From Rickettsiaceae bacterium (lineage in GTDB: Bacteria > Pseudomonadota > Alphaproteobacteria > Rickettsiales > Rickettsiaceae): DNA of 64,000 nt. Positions 8,471 to 18,575 of this stretch are shown piece by piece (the stretch's first letter is position 1; each line of letters begins with the position of its first letter). The position numbers were made by a program, and so were the translations under genes. The notes beneath the pieces were generated by a model. The model did no database searches. It saw only the letters and a program-made list of their open reading frames with translations, and was not told the origin of the DNA. The stretch covers positions 152,358-216,357 of the forward strand of contig JACKKP010000002.1 of assembly GCA_024236375.1 (NCBI GenBank), read 5' to 3'.

Positions 8471-9679
8471 ATGAAGGTAATAAAAAAATGTCTAAAGATT
8501 AATTCACCGAATTATCTAAGATTACTTGAAATACTTACACAAAATGGTGGCTATGCACGTGTAGTCGGAGGGGCAGTACGTAATTGTTTATTATCTATTC
8601 CAGCTAATGATATTGATATTGCTACTAATTTATTACCAACTCAAGTTATAGATATTTTATATAAAGAGGGAATCAAAATTATCCCAACTGGTATAGATCA
8701 TGGTACTGTTAGTGCTCTTTTTACTGATGAGATAATCCAAATTACCACACTACGTAAAGATATTAAATGTTTTGGACGCAAAGCAGAGGTCACTTTTACA
8801 GACTCATTTTACGAAGATGCAACACGCCGTGACTTCACCATAAATGCCCTGAGTTATTGTGTATTTAAAGAAGAAATTTATGATTATTTTGATGGTATAA
8901 GCGATTTAAATACTAAAATAGTAAAATTCATAGGAAATGCTGAAGAACGTATTAACGAAGATTATCTGAGGATATTACGTTTTTTTCGTTTTTCACACCG
9001 ATTTGCAAAAAAGCTTGACCAAGCTGCTCTAGATGCATGTATAAAACTCAAAGAAAAGCTTCTATCTTTGTCGCATGAACGCATCAAGTCTGAAATGGAT
9101 CTGATATTATCCGCACAAGGTAATGAAGATATTCTACAAAAAATATATGAAACAGGTATTTTAAATATTATTTATCCAGGAAGTAATTATACATTTTCGC
9201 TACAACAAAATCTATTAACCGCAGTAAAATTTTATCAATGTAGCGATCATTTAACGCGGCTAGCATCATATAGTTTAATATTTTCCTCGGTTAAAATGTT
9301 AAATATTAAATTCTTATTAAATTTACGTTTTTCAAAAAGTGAAGCAACTACTATTATATCTTTCATTAATTTTTGTACTAATATTCAGAATGAACTACAT
9401 ACTAGACTAAACTTAGTGTATGCAGGATTGGAGGATTATTGTATTTTTTTTGCACTTGCAGAAATTACTACTGGACAAATAGATCTAATTAGGAAACAAT
9501 TTACTCAACTACAACTTAGCGCAAAGCCAGTATTTCCTATTAATGGTAATGATTTGAAGGCAAAAAATATTAATATCAAAAATATTGGTACCATATTAAC
9601 AGACTTAAAGACAAAATGGGCAGCGAGTAATTTCACTTTAAATAAAGAAGATTTAATCACATTATTGAACAAACTATGA
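8471..9679 (+). CDS. cca: CCA-adding tRNA nucleotidyltransferase (class II)
   Basis: Class II polynucleotide-polymerase-family enzyme of 402 residues that builds or repairs the CCA end of tRNAs. The nucleotidyltransferase signature is complete: GGAVRN (33-38) and NDIDIAT (46-52). It is followed by RRDFTINAL and the RNA-binding motif RILRFFRFSHRF. PcnB-like poly(A) polymerases share the fold, but alphaproteobacteria normally use this form as the CCA enzyme. All three tRNA genes in this window already encode CCA, so its job here may be mainly repair. It follows kdsB by 14 bases and overlaps the next gene by 4. Confidence 0.92.
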   Translation: MKVIKKCLKINSPNYLRLLEILTQNGGYARVVGGAVRNCLLSIPANDIDIATNLLPTQVIDILYKEGIKIIPTGIDHGTVSALFTDEIIQITTLRKDIKCFGRKAEVTFTDSFYEDATRRDFTINALSYCVFKEEIYDYFDGISDLNTKIVKFIGNAEERINEDYLRILRFFRFSHRFAKKLDQAALDACIKLKEKLLSLSHERIKSEMDLILSAQGNEDILQKIYETGILNIIYPGSNYTFSLQQNLLTAVKFYQCSDHLTRLASYSLIFSSVKMLNIKFLLNLRFSKSEATTIISFINFCTNIQNELHTRLNLVYAGLEDYCIFFALAEITTGQIDLIRKQFTQLQLSAKPVFPINGNDLKAKNINIKNIGTILTDLKTKWAASNFTLNKEDLITLLNKL

Positions 9680-10515
9680 TCACACGCTTAATTCTTATTA
9701 TATTATTTTTATCTCAATCTGCACTTGCAACTGAGCCAGTAAAGATCATTACTACTATTACTCCTTTGGCATCTATTATTTCAATGATATTAGGCAATGA
9801 TGCAGATATTAGCGCCATTAATAATATGTCAGGCTGCCCGCATCATTATAGTTTTAAATTTAGCGATCGAGAAAAAATAAATTCTGCAGATTATTTTATT
9901 TATATAGATCGATATTTTGACAATCCTATAGCTAATGCTCCTAGGGAAATTATAAAGCATAAAATTGAAATAAGTAAGTTTAAATCAATCAATTTTCGTG
10001 TTCATAATAACGAGATAAATTGGCATTTTTGGTTAGATTTAAATAATGTAATTGCATTATGCAAAGAATTATCATCTATTTTCTCTGACAATATGCCACA
10101 TTTAAAATCTAAAATAATCAAAAACACTAATGATACGATCCAAAAACTGCAAGATTTACAACAATATAAAACCGATAATTTAAAATCCATTGCACCTTTA
10201 TTGATTACAACTGATTCACTAGAGCATTTCTTTAATGGACTTGATTTAGATGTTACCTCTATATATCAAAACTCAATGCAAAGCTTGAGTCAATATCATC
10301 AACTTGAAAATTTACTAAAAAATACCTCTAAAAAATATGTAATTGTAACGGATATCAAACAAAATTCTCATTTATATAAAAAATACAAGCTAGATATTAT
10401 ACAATTAGACTCAGAAAATTGGCATTTTGATAAAGATAAAGATCAATATAAAAATTTATTCATAAAAAATTATTTATTAATGATTAATCAATTAAAAAAA
10501 TTCAAGCAACAATAG
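9676..10515 (+). CDS. znuA: ZnuA-like metal-binding ABC transporter protein
   Basis: A 279-residue periplasmic metal-binding protein of the ZnuA/cluster A-I family. There is a clear signal peptide (about 1-18, ending SALA) and the family opening KIITTITPLASIISMILG. Candidate metal ligands are His residues in GCPHHY and NWHFWLD, and a third in DSLEHFF. The His-rich loop of many ZnuA proteins is missing. No permease or ATPase gene is adjacent, as is common in Rickettsiales, where znuBC lie elsewhere. The ATG overlaps the cca stop codon, so translation is coupled to cca. Confidence 0.82.
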   Translation: MITRLILIILFLSQSALATEPVKIITTITPLASIISMILGNDADISAINNMSGCPHHYSFKFSDREKINSADYFIYIDRYFDNPIANAPREIIKHKIEISKFKSINFRVHNNEINWHFWLDLNNVIALCKELSSIFSDNMPHLKSKIIKNTNDTIQKLQDLQQYKTDNLKSIAPLLITTDSLEHFFNGLDLDVTSIYQNSMQSLSQYHQLENLLKNTSKKYVIVTDIKQNSHLYKKYKLDIIQLDSENWHFDKDKDQYKNLFIKNYLLMINQLKKFKQQ

Positions 10516-10647
10516 ATATTGCTATATAAATAAGTAAATTGCATTATATCTAAAATACTTGAAATAAAACCAAAAGAAATTATAGCAGGTATTCGAAGTC
10601 TCTATCAAAACTATATATAATAAATTATATAACCTTGACATTATAGA

Positions 10648-13600
10648 ATGAGCTTACAACAGATCAACGCTTCTGATCCCTCTTCTTCAATTTGGGTATC
10701 AGCTTCAGCTGGCACTGGTAAAACCAAAATATTAACCGATAGAGTATTACGGTTATTATTAACAGGCGCTAAATTAAACAAAATATTATGTCTGACTTTT
10801 ACTAACGCAGCCGCTAACGAAATGAAAGAGCGGATTATTAATACAATATTTAGATGGTCTATTTTACCTAAGAGCGAACTTAATTTGGAGCTAAAAAATA
10901 CACAAGGCACAGTACCTTCACAAGAACAATTAAACTTAGCAAGTGATTTATATGAACAGTATTTGCGTTCTGAGAATAGTCTAAATGTACAAACTATACA
11001 CTCATTTTGTCAAAAACTTTTGAAGCAATTTCCGATTGAAGCTGGCATATCACCTCATTTCCAAATTATTGATGAAATTCAGGAACAAGCTTTACTAAAT
11101 GAAGTCAAAACCATTATTCTGCGTCACCATGATTTAGAAATTATCAGTAAATATTTAATTACTAATTTTCATGAATTAATTATTGATGAAATATTTAACG
11201 AGATTATCCAAAATAAACATCTGTTTGTAAAGAATTATTTGGAAACTAATATTCTTTCTGTTTCGCAGCACTTAATCAATGAGCTGTCAAAAGCTCCAGA
11301 AACATATTTTACTGAATTTACAGATCATCCTATTCTACAAGATGTTTTCGAATCTCAAGCAACATTTAATAAAATTAAAAATCTTTTTCTCACTGAGCAA
11401 GGTACAATCAGGAAATATTTGCGAGTAAATTTAAAAAAAGATTCAATCGGCTATAAAAAATTATTAGATTTACAGAAAGATTTTTATCAAAAAACTCAAA
11501 TTATAAAGGATCAACAAATACAATATTTTTCATCTATCATAGAATTATTAAGCAATGTGTTGATCTCACAATATGAAAATATTAAACTACAGAAAGCTCT
11601 ATTAGATTACGATGATTTAATAGACAAAACCTGCAAATTACTTAATAACAGCAATGCAAAAGAATGGATATTATATAAATTAGATGGTTTTATTGATCAT
11701 TTATTAGTTGATGAAGCACAAGATACTAGTGCCAATCAGTGGAAAATTATTAACTCTTTAATTACTGAATTTTATTCTGGTGAAGGAGCTGAGAAAGAAA
11801 ATCGTACAATTTTTGTGGTCGGTGATGCCAAACAATCTATTTTTAGTTTTCAAGGCGCCCAGTTAGAGATATTTGTTAAAACTAATATCCAGCTAGCAGA
11901 AAAAATCTATTATGCTAATAAGAAATTTAGTAATATTAATTTAGAAATTTCTTACCGTTCTGGACAAGAGATATTAGATATAGTTTACAACACATTTTAT
12001 GATCAGCAACGTTATGCCCCCTTCTCTTTTTCTATGCCAATTAGCTATCTAGAAGCCTTTAAGAAAAACATTAAATCTTCTGTAGAGTTATGGCCTTTAT
12101 GCCGAACAGAAAATCCAGAAAAAGAGTTCTGGCCTATCAAGAAGAATATAATTGCTACAACTTCTCCGCAGACTATTTTAGCACATAAAATTGCCTCTAA
12201 TATAAAAAATATCATTAATAGTAAAGTCATTTTATCCTCAACGCAAAAACCTGTACGCCTTCAAGATATTATGATTTTATTCAGAAAACGTGATGAGTTG
12301 GTAAAACAAGTGATCAAGGCCCTCGAAGAAAATAACCTCAATGTATCAGGACTAGATAGAATTAATTTAAAAGAAAATATGGCAGTACAAGATTTACTTA
12401 CCATAGCACGTTTTGTTATTAATCCTGATGATGATTTAAATTTAGCTTCATTACTTCAAAGTCAGATTATAGGCTTCACTACAAAAGAATTAGAGCAACT
12501 TGCTTCGAAGAGGTCAACCTCAATATGGCAATATTTATCTTTAAATGATAATCAATATGAGGATATATATAGAAAATTATCAGAATTTAACACTCTATAT
12601 ACAAAAACAAATATATTAGAATTTTTCCAATATATTACTGACGTAATGGGTTATAGAAAATTATTAGGATTCAAAAACAAAAATGCCAGTGAGGATGCCA
12701 TTAATGAGTTATTATATATATGTGAAAATTATATGATTCAAAATGGTAATTCTTTACAAAAATTTTTACTATGGCTAGAGAGTATTAATTCTTCAATCAA
12801 GAGTGAAAATTTAGGTGAAGATCAAGTACAAATCATGACTGTACATGGAGCAAAAGGTTTACAAGCGCCAATAGTAATAATATGTGATACTACCTCTATA
12901 CCTACTAATAATAACCGTTTTTTTTGGACGGAAAATCAAGATTTAGTTATAACACGGCATGCAGATGATAATAGTGAATATATACAAGATCTCAAAAAAG
13001 AAGCTAAAAAGCGCAGCTATGCTGAATATCTCAGGTTATTATATGTCGCAATGACCCGTGCTGAGGAAAAGTTAATTATATGCGGCTACCAAACTAATCA
13101 GGCAGTTCATGATGATTGTTGGTATAAGGTAATTAGCAAAACTATGCAAAGACTTGGTTCTGCCTTAGAAGATGGGACATTAATATATGGTACAAATGAA
13201 CTAAGTTATATTACAGAGAATAATGTGGATCCTAAAACGCAAAATATTCTTTACTTCTATCCACAGAATATTAGTACAAAATTAATAACAAAATCAGACA
13301 AAAGTAACAATATTATTCATACTAACTCACCACTAACCTCAGGTAATCCTCTAGAATATGGTCTTGTTTTCCATAAAATATTAGAAGATAGTATAAGCAG
13401 CAATATGCTACATAAAATGCCTCAGCACCCTTTTATCAAATCATTAACATTATCAGAACAATCCAGAATATTATGTAGTATTGAGAAGATCCTTGCTAAT
13501 ACAGAATTTAAAGAATTACTTAAACTAAAAACTATCACTGAAATAAATATTGGTACTATAACAGATACTGATTCAATTGAATTAAAGCGTATAGATTTAA

Positions 13601-13803
13601 TGATTTGTGACGGAGAACGAGTCATAATTATTGATTATAAATCAGATCTACATCCTGCATCTGATGTTTATACTGTACCAGTAATATACGTACAGCAATT
13701 AGCAAATTATAAAAACATATGTGAGTTAGTATATCCATCAAAGAAAATTATAACTAAAATATTATGGCTGGAAAATGGCCAATTAATGGATATACATAAT
13801 TAA
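10648..13803 (+). CDS. addA: AddA, UvrD-like helicase-nuclease for double-strand break repair
   Basis: A 1051-residue AddA-type protein. An N-terminal superfamily I helicase carries Walker A (SASAGTGKT, about 18-26), the DHLLVDEAQDTS motif II, VVGDAKQSIF motif III, and QIMTVHGAKGLQAPIV with RLLYVAMTRAEE motifs near the C-terminal half. A RecB-family PD-(D/E)XK nuclease ends the chain (RIDLMICDGERVIIIDYKSD). With AddB it resects DNA ends for RecA loading. addB is usually directly upstream of addA, but here the upstream neighbour is the znuA-like gene, so addB must lie elsewhere. A stem-loop terminator follows 6 bases after the stop. Confidence 0.95.
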   Translation: MSLQQINASDPSSSIWVSASAGTGKTKILTDRVLRLLLTGAKLNKILCLTFTNAAANEMKERIINTIFRWSILPKSELNLELKNTQGTVPSQEQLNLASDLYEQYLRSENSLNVQTIHSFCQKLLKQFPIEAGISPHFQIIDEIQEQALLNEVKTIILRHHDLEIISKYLITNFHELIIDEIFNEIIQNKHLFVKNYLETNILSVSQHLINELSKAPETYFTEFTDHPILQDVFESQATFNKIKNLFLTEQGTIRKYLRVNLKKDSIGYKKLLDLQKDFYQKTQIIKDQQIQYFSSIIELLSNVLISQYENIKLQKALLDYDDLIDKTCKLLNNSNAKEWILYKLDGFIDHLLVDEAQDTSANQWKIINSLITEFYSGEGAEKENRTIFVVGDAKQSIFSFQGAQLEIFVKTNIQLAEKIYYANKKFSNINLEISYRSGQEILDIVYNTFYDQQRYAPFSFSMPISYLEAFKKNIKSSVELWPLCRTENPEKEFWPIKKNIIATTSPQTILAHKIASNIKNIINSKVILSSTQKPVRLQDIMILFRKRDELVKQVIKALEENNLNVSGLDRINLKENMAVQDLLTIARFVINPDDDLNLASLLQSQIIGFTTKELEQLASKRSTSIWQYLSLNDNQYEDIYRKLSEFNTLYTKTNILEFFQYITDVMGYRKLLGFKNKNASEDAINELLYICENYMIQNGNSLQKFLLWLESINSSIKSENLGEDQVQIMTVHGAKGLQAPIVIICDTTSIPTNNNRFFWTENQDLVITRHADDNSEYIQDLKKEAKKRSYAEYLRLLYVAMTRAEEKLIICGYQTNQAVHDDCWYKVISKTMQRLGSALEDGTLIYGTNELSYITENNVDPKTQNILYFYPQNISTKLITKSDKSNNIIHTNSPLTSGNPLEYGLVFHKILEDSISSNMLHKMPQHPFIKSLTLSEQSRILCSIEKILANTEFKELLKLKTITEINIGTITDTDSIELKRIDLMICDGERVIIIDYKSDLHPASDVYTVPVIYVQQLANYKNICELVYPSKKIITKILWLENGQLMDIHN

Positions 13804-13808
13804 ACCTT

Positions 13809-13833
13809 AAGTAAGTCTATATCCGACTTACTT
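13809..13833 (+). terminator. Stem-loop after addA
   Basis: AAGTAAGTC (13809-13817) and GACTTACTT (13825-13833) form a perfect 9-pair stem with a 7-base loop, right after the addA stop. The T run behind it is weak, so it could be a terminator or an mRNA 3' end stabiliser. Confidence 0.6.
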
Positions 13834-13933
13834 TATCAAGTTTTAACTTAAGATTTAATTTGACAACCAATATTTCTTGTTATAACGTGATATTCAAGAA
13901 GTAAATTTTTATTAAAAATATCAAGAAGAATTT

Positions 13934-14323
13934 ATGCATACACAAAACAGAACTAAATTGGATTTAGGACCTTATCATAATGGCTTTTGGTATGGTAAAA
14001 TTGCAGGAACGATCGCTAGTGCAGCAGGTATATGGGCAGCATCTGCGGGAGGAATGTTAACACTTACGGCCCCTCCTCTTATAATGTTAGGTATATTTTC
14101 CAGCTGTATTAGTTATTTAGCAGGCGGCGTTGTTGGAGGATTTCTAGGATCTCATAAAGCTAAAAGCGTTACATTCTCAGCTTACCAACAAGCATCAGAG
14201 ACCCACTCTTAAACTAATGAGAATGTATTAGCAACTCAAGCTGAACGAGAAAATTGGACTAGAGAGACTTTAGAACAAATATATCCCGAAGCTCAGAACG
14301 CAAATCGTGAAATCAGTATATAG
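13934..14323 (+). pseudogene. Small glycine-rich membrane protein gene with in-frame TAA
   Basis: The intact part (13934-14212, 92 residues) has two Gly/Ala-rich hydrophobic segments (about 22-45 and 48-75) after a polar start (LGPYHNGFWYGKIAG). TAA at 14210-14212 ends it, but the same frame stays open for 36 more codons with protein-like content (NENVLATQAERENW) until TAG at 14321. This suggests that an original 129-residue gene acquired a stop, or that the short form is the real product. The N-terminal part resembles the protein at 14802-15338 (PYxxGF, then GKIxGS, GGxxG), so the two are likely paralogs. No known family or function. Confidence 0.5.
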
Positions 14324-14367
14324 CTAAGATCATATAAAAGAGTCATAGTATAAGAGTAGGAGTTGTA

Positions 14368-14712
14368 GTGGCCGAAACAGCAGTGGCTATAGTCCACTAT
14401 TGCTCATCTGATACAGGCAAAAAAACCTTAGAAAAAATTGGAGACAAAATTGGAGACAAAGTGCCTGATCTAATCGACAAATTAATTCCTGAACCAACTA
14501 AAAAAGTAAGTGATCAATCGCCGCAAGGTGCCACCACTTATAGTCAATCTACTTATAACTACTCTGGATATAATCACTCTGGATATAATCACTCTGGGTA
14601 TAATCAATCTGCTGGATGGACGGCTCCGAGGGAAAATAATACAGACGCTTCAGGTGACAGTAATAAACTGATGGGAAACACTGCAAACAATTTTCCATTG
14701 CTAGAAGGTTAA
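14368..14712 (+). CDS. Orphan protein with Tyr-Asn-x-Ser-Gly repeats
   Basis: A 114-residue protein starting at GTG. The N-terminal third is short and partly hydrophobic (AETAVAIVHYCSS), the next stretch is KIGDKIGDKVPDLIDKLIP, and then five pentapeptide repeats of the YNHSG type run from about residue 58 to 82. The C-terminal tail is Asn/Gly-rich. There is no convincing signal peptide. It lies between two glycine-rich membrane-protein paralogs, and all three may form a lineage-specific cluster. Function unknown; the reading frame is supported mainly by the regular in-frame repeat. Confidence 0.5.
   Translation: MAETAVAIVHYCSSDTGKKTLEKIGDKIGDKVPDLIDKLIPEPTKKVSDQSPQGATTYSQSTYNYSGYNHSGYNHSGYNQSAGWTAPRENNTDASGDSNKLMGNTANNFPLLEG
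14539..14613 (+). repeat. Five 15-base tandem repeats
   Basis: Five units of the form TATAATCACTCTGGA run back to back in frame, each coding for a Tyr-x-x-Ser-x pentapeptide. Units 3 and 4 are nearly identical, the outer ones more diverged. This is a site likely to vary in copy number between strains. Confidence 0.85.
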
Positions 14713-14801
14713 TTGCTAAAAGGTTAATTGTAATTGACAATATATTAATAACTGATATTTTTAAACAGTAATTCAACTAAGAATTTTTTATTAGCTTTTA
14801 T

Positions 14802-15338
14802 ATGTGCTTACCTAATCAAACTCCAGATTGCTCACAAACTATTACATGGCATCGTACGCCTTACTCAATCGGTTTTGATGGAGGCAAAATTACTGGAAGT
14901 GTTGGGTCCATGCTTATTATACACGCGATATGCCAAATAAATACCATAACTCTTGCAACTCCACTTATGATCATGATCTACTTATTTTCTGGCGGCGTGG
15001 GCTACATCAGTGGAGGCTTTGGGGGGGCAGAGCTATCTAAGATGTGGCATCAACAAAATCCTCCAGGTGAAGCCGTAAGCTCTATACCAGGACTATTAGG
15101 GGGAGGGATATTAGGAAGTATAGTAGGTGCAATAGCGGGGACCATCTATATGGCATCGTTCCTTGCCTCAATTTATTATTCTGATCCATCTAAGCACACA
15201 GAAAACAATTCTGAAATTACTATAAGATTACCTGACAACTTCTTTAATTCGTCAGAAGATACAGCAGAAAAAAGTATTGAAAATACTGTCAATTTACCAG
15301 GCGAGGTTTCAGAATCCAATACTGTGAATTGTGATTGA
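14802..15338 (+). CDS. Orphan glycine-rich membrane protein
   Basis: A 178-residue protein with three hydrophobic, glycine-rich segments (about 27-48, 52-75 and 98-125), bounded by a polar N-terminus and an acidic, Asn/Glu-rich C-terminal tail. The order PYSIGF, GGKITGS, then a GGVGYISGGFGGAE stretch parallels the smaller protein at 13934 (PYHNGF, GKIAGT, GGVVGGFLGS), which points to a duplicated family. Glycine-zipper-like segments of this kind occur in membrane-inserting proteins, including some secreted effectors, but nothing here proves that role. It is convergent with ruvB. Function unknown. Confidence 0.6.
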   Translation: MCLPNQTPDCSQTITWHRTPYSIGFDGGKITGSVGSMLIIHAICQINTITLATPLMIMIYLFSGGVGYISGGFGGAELSKMWHQQNPPGEAVSSIPGLLGGGILGSIVGAIAGTIYMASFLASIYYSDPSKHTENNSEITIRLPDNFFNSSEDTAEKSIENTVNLPGEVSESNTVNCD

Positions 15339-15404
15339 GGAAAAATGATATTTCACAAATAATTTTTAGCAGTTCTGAGTGATACAAGGTTCAAACAGGA
15401 TAGA

Positions 15405-16448
15405 TTAATTATTATCCAGAAATAATTCCTCTTGAACATTATTCAGACCTACTGGAGCGTTTATACCTAAATGTTTAAAAGCATTAGCCGTCAGTACACG
15501 ACCACGTGGCGTCCTTTGTACCATTCCTATCTGAATTAAAAACGGTTCTATAGTTTCCTCAATAGCATCTTTTTGCTCTGATAACGCAGCCGCAATAGTT
15601 TCAACGCCGACAGGCCCGCCATTATAATTATCAGCAATAAATTTGATATAACGGTAATCATTGCTATCTAAGCCCATCTTATCTACTTCTAGTCTATATA
15701 ATGATTTACTAGCAATATTTTCATCAATAACACCATGGTTTTCTACAACAGAAAAATCTCTTACTCTTTTCAACAATCGTAGTGCGATACGTGGAGTACC
15801 ACGAGAACGCATTGCAATTTCGTGAGCTCCTTGCTTAGTGATATTAATGTTCAAAATTGCAGCTGCTCTGTTAATCACTAAAACTAATTCTTCTGTTTTA
15901 TAAAAATTAAGCCGAAGCGGTATACCAAAGCGATCCCGTAGTGGATTGCTAATTAACCCAAGCCTAGTAGTAGCACCAATTAAAGTAAATTTAGGTAAAT
16001 CTATTCTGACAGAACGAGCACTTGGTCCATCACCTATTATAATATCTAAGAAAAAATCCTCCATAGCAGAATATAAGATTTCTTCTATATTATTAGGAAG
16101 ACGATGAATCTCATCAATAAAAAGTACATCTTGAGGAGCAAGATTAGTTAAAAGAGCTGCTAATTCAGCTTTTTTTGATAATGCAGGGCCGGAGGTCGCT
16201 CTAAAATTAACATTCATTTCTTTGGAAATGATATTAGCTAAAGAAGTTTTACCCAAACCAGGCGGTCCATAAAAAAGTGTATGATCCAAAGATTCTTTAC
16301 GATTCTGAGCAGCTTTAATAAATACTGTCAAATTTGCTTTTACCTGTTCTTGACCTATAAAATCTTGCAATAAATTAGGCCGAATTGGTGAATCTATGTT
16401 CTCTGTTTCCAAAATATCTGGTGATAAAATATTATTTTTATTTTGCAT
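15405..16448 (-). CDS. ruvB: RuvB, Holliday junction branch-migration motor
   Basis: AAA+ ATPase of 347 residues that with RuvA drives branch migration of Holliday junctions. It shows the RPNLLQDFIGQEQVKANL start, Walker A GPPGLGKTS (61-69), Walker B LFIDEIHRL, the sensor region GATTRLGLISNPLRDRFG and the C-terminal winged helix (QIGMVQRTPRGRVLTANAF). Length is normal. It starts 1 base after the ruvA stop on the same strand. ruvC is not adjacent in the chromosomal part. Confidence 0.97.
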   Translation of the reverse strand: MQNKNNILSPDILETENIDSPIRPNLLQDFIGQEQVKANLTVFIKAAQNRKESLDHTLFYGPPGLGKTSLANIISKEMNVNFRATSGPALSKKAELAALLTNLAPQDVLFIDEIHRLPNNIEEILYSAMEDFFLDIIIGDGPSARSVRIDLPKFTLIGATTRLGLISNPLRDRFGIPLRLNFYKTEELVLVINRAAAILNINITKQGAHEIAMRSRGTPRIALRLLKRVRDFSVVENHGVIDENIASKSLYRLEVDKMGLDSNDYRYIKFIADNYNGGPVGVETIAAALSEQKDAIEETIEPFLIQIGMVQRTPRGRVLTANAFKHLGINAPVGLNNVQEELFLDNN

Positions 16449-16449
16449 C

Positions 16450-17067
16450 TTATGATTTATTTTTTAGGGCTAAACGGATTAGGTCACTAATATTCATATC
16501 AGAATTTTCTGCTAATATATTACTCACCCTTGAACGTGCTTCAAATTGACTGAGACCAAGATTGGTCAGAGCAATGATCGCATCATTTGATACATTATTT
16601 TCAATTTTACTATTGATTTTAGCGCCCGCAGTTGATTTTGAATTAATAAATTGGCTTATATTAGTAGAAATTAATTTATCTTTTAATTCTGTGATAATCC
16701 TCTCAGCTAATTTTTTACCAACCCCAGATATATTGTGAAAAGATATTTTATCTTCTCTATCTAAAGCTAATTGGATCTCTTCAGGGGCCATTTGAGATAA
16801 AATAGATAAAGCCATTCTAGTACCAACTCCCTTAACTGAACGCAATATATTAAAAGCATTTTTTTCCTCTGCATTACTAAAACCATATAAATGAATATGA
16901 TCTTCTCTTACATAAGTTTCAATTAATACTTCATAAAACTGCCCTATTTCTAAGCTCATTAAAGTTCTCTTTGAAGCAAAAACTTGGTATCCAACACCTG
17001 CTACATCAATTATAAAGTGATCTTCACAAATAAAGTCAATATTTCCCTTTAATTTACCTATCATCAA
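16450..17067 (-). CDS. ruvA: RuvA, Holliday junction-binding protein
   Basis: A 205-residue protein with the OB-fold start (MIGKLKGNIDFICEDHFIIDVAGVGYQV), two helix-hairpin-helix motifs (RSVKGVGTRMALSIL and HNISGVGKKLAERII) and a C-terminal domain III (about 155-203) that contacts RuvB. The second Met (residue 2) is an equally good start. It is upstream of ruvB in the usual ruvAB order and divergent from the MFS gene that begins 59 bases away. Confidence 0.96.
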   Translation of the reverse strand: MMIGKLKGNIDFICEDHFIIDVAGVGYQVFASKRTLMSLEIGQFYEVLIETYVREDHIHLYGFSNAEEKNAFNILRSVKGVGTRMALSILSQMAPEEIQLALDREDKISFHNISGVGKKLAERIITELKDKLISTNISQFINSKSTAGAKINSKIENNVSNDAIIALTNLGLSQFEARSRVSNILAENSDMNISDLIRLALKNKS

Positions 17068-17126
17068 AATTCTTGTAGTTTATTGCGTATCATATAATAT
17101 AAAACCATTAATTATAGATTTTGTAA

Positions 17127-18365
17127 ATGCCTAACAATTATAAATCTCTATTGATAGCATTTTTAGCTACTATAACTCGTTATTATAACTACTCTATTTT
17201 TGGATTATCAGCATCAATATTATCTGAATATTTAATGCCACATGGAGAAGGAGCATATAAAATGTCATTTTTCTTTTTAATTTTTAGCTTGGCTGCAATA
17301 ACACGACCTATTGGTGCAATGATTTTTGGGCCAATAGGTGACAAAATTGGTAGAGTCTATAGTATTAAAATAGCTGCTATTTTTTCAGCATTATCTACTA
17401 TGTGTATTGCTTTTATCCCGAACTTTACTTTTTTGGGTATTAGTTCTGTTATCTTGCTTACATTATCTAGAATGTTTTTTCTATTATCTTTTGCCGGCGA
17501 AGTAGATGCAATTAAAATTTTTGTTTCTGAAGTAGCAAAAAATTATCGCTACATTGCCAATTCTTTAGTAATATTTTTTTCACAAATTGGTGTAATATTA
17601 GCTTCTATTTGTTATCATTTTACTGCATTACACGATAATTTTCATTGGCTATGGCGCATTAATTTTGCCATTGGAGGAGTAATGGGAATTATTGTAATTG
17701 GCATGAGAAATTCTTTAGTGGAAAGTGAAGATTTTCTTATAGCTAAAGCTGAAGCGCCTGATGACCAAAATAGTTTATTTACTTTAGTAGCAAAATATAG
17801 ATTAAAATTTTTTCTAGCTACATTAATTAGTGGATTTATAGGATCTGTCTATCACTTTTTGATCATTTTTTTAAGTTCTTTTCTTTATTATACTGCACAA
17901 ATAATTACCTCTCAAAAAGCGAGCGTTAATAATATTATATTAATTATACTTTATCTTGTTTCTACACCAATTGCTGGGTATGTTAGCGAAAAATATAAAA
18001 ACTTAATGCAACCATTAATAGCGCTAATATTTAGTTTTATTTTACTCATTATTATGATTTATATAGGAGCTGACTATTATCTATTAATCCATAAATTATT
18101 GATAATTCTGGTGCCTTTTTACTCTGTGCCTTGTGGAGTAATAATTTTATCCTTATTTCCAACAATTGATAAAATGCGTATGTGTAGCTTATCACATTCA
18201 ATAGGTAGCCTATTATTATCTTCTACTACACCAATGTTTTGTATGTTAATTTGGCAATATAATCATTCTGTTGAATCAATATTATTATATTTTCTTATAT
18301 CTCTATTGAGCCTAACTTTAGTCCTTTTATATATTAATTGGCAAAAACTGTTGCGTTTAAAATAA
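17127..18365 (+). CDS. MFS carrier, ProP-like
   Basis: A 412-residue major facilitator with about 12 predicted membrane helices. The signature between helices 2 and 3 is present as GPIGDKIGRVYSIK. Overall pattern and length resemble the ProP-type (metabolite:proton symporter) family that is expanded in Rickettsia. Substrate cannot be told from sequence; osmolytes or host metabolites are likely for the family. It stands alone, divergent from ruvAB, and is followed by 210 bases of AT-rich DNA in which nothing is recognisable. Confidence 0.85.
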   Translation: MPNNYKSLLIAFLATITRYYNYSIFGLSASILSEYLMPHGEGAYKMSFFFLIFSLAAITRPIGAMIFGPIGDKIGRVYSIKIAAIFSALSTMCIAFIPNFTFLGISSVILLTLSRMFFLLSFAGEVDAIKIFVSEVAKNYRYIANSLVIFFSQIGVILASICYHFTALHDNFHWLWRINFAIGGVMGIIVIGMRNSLVESEDFLIAKAEAPDDQNSLFTLVAKYRLKFFLATLISGFIGSVYHFLIIFLSSFLYYTAQIITSQKASVNNIILIILYLVSTPIAGYVSEKYKNLMQPLIALIFSFILLIIMIYIGADYYLLIHKLLIILVPFYSVPCGVIILSLFPTIDKMRMCSLSHSIGSLLLSSTTPMFCMLIWQYNHSVESILLYFLISLLSLTLVLLYINWQKLLRLK

Positions 18366-18575
18366 TTCTATTCAAATTGATAATATAAATTTAATATAGT
18401 GTTCTAACATTTCTTAATTCTACAACTAATAAGTCAATTAGTGCATAATTATATAAAATTATACTTGCAAATTTTCTATTAAAAGATTTTAATATACGCC
18501 GTAAGTAAAAATGAGTCCAAATGATCTAAATAACAATAACTTATCCATAAAAATTGAAACTCAAAATATCGCAAT

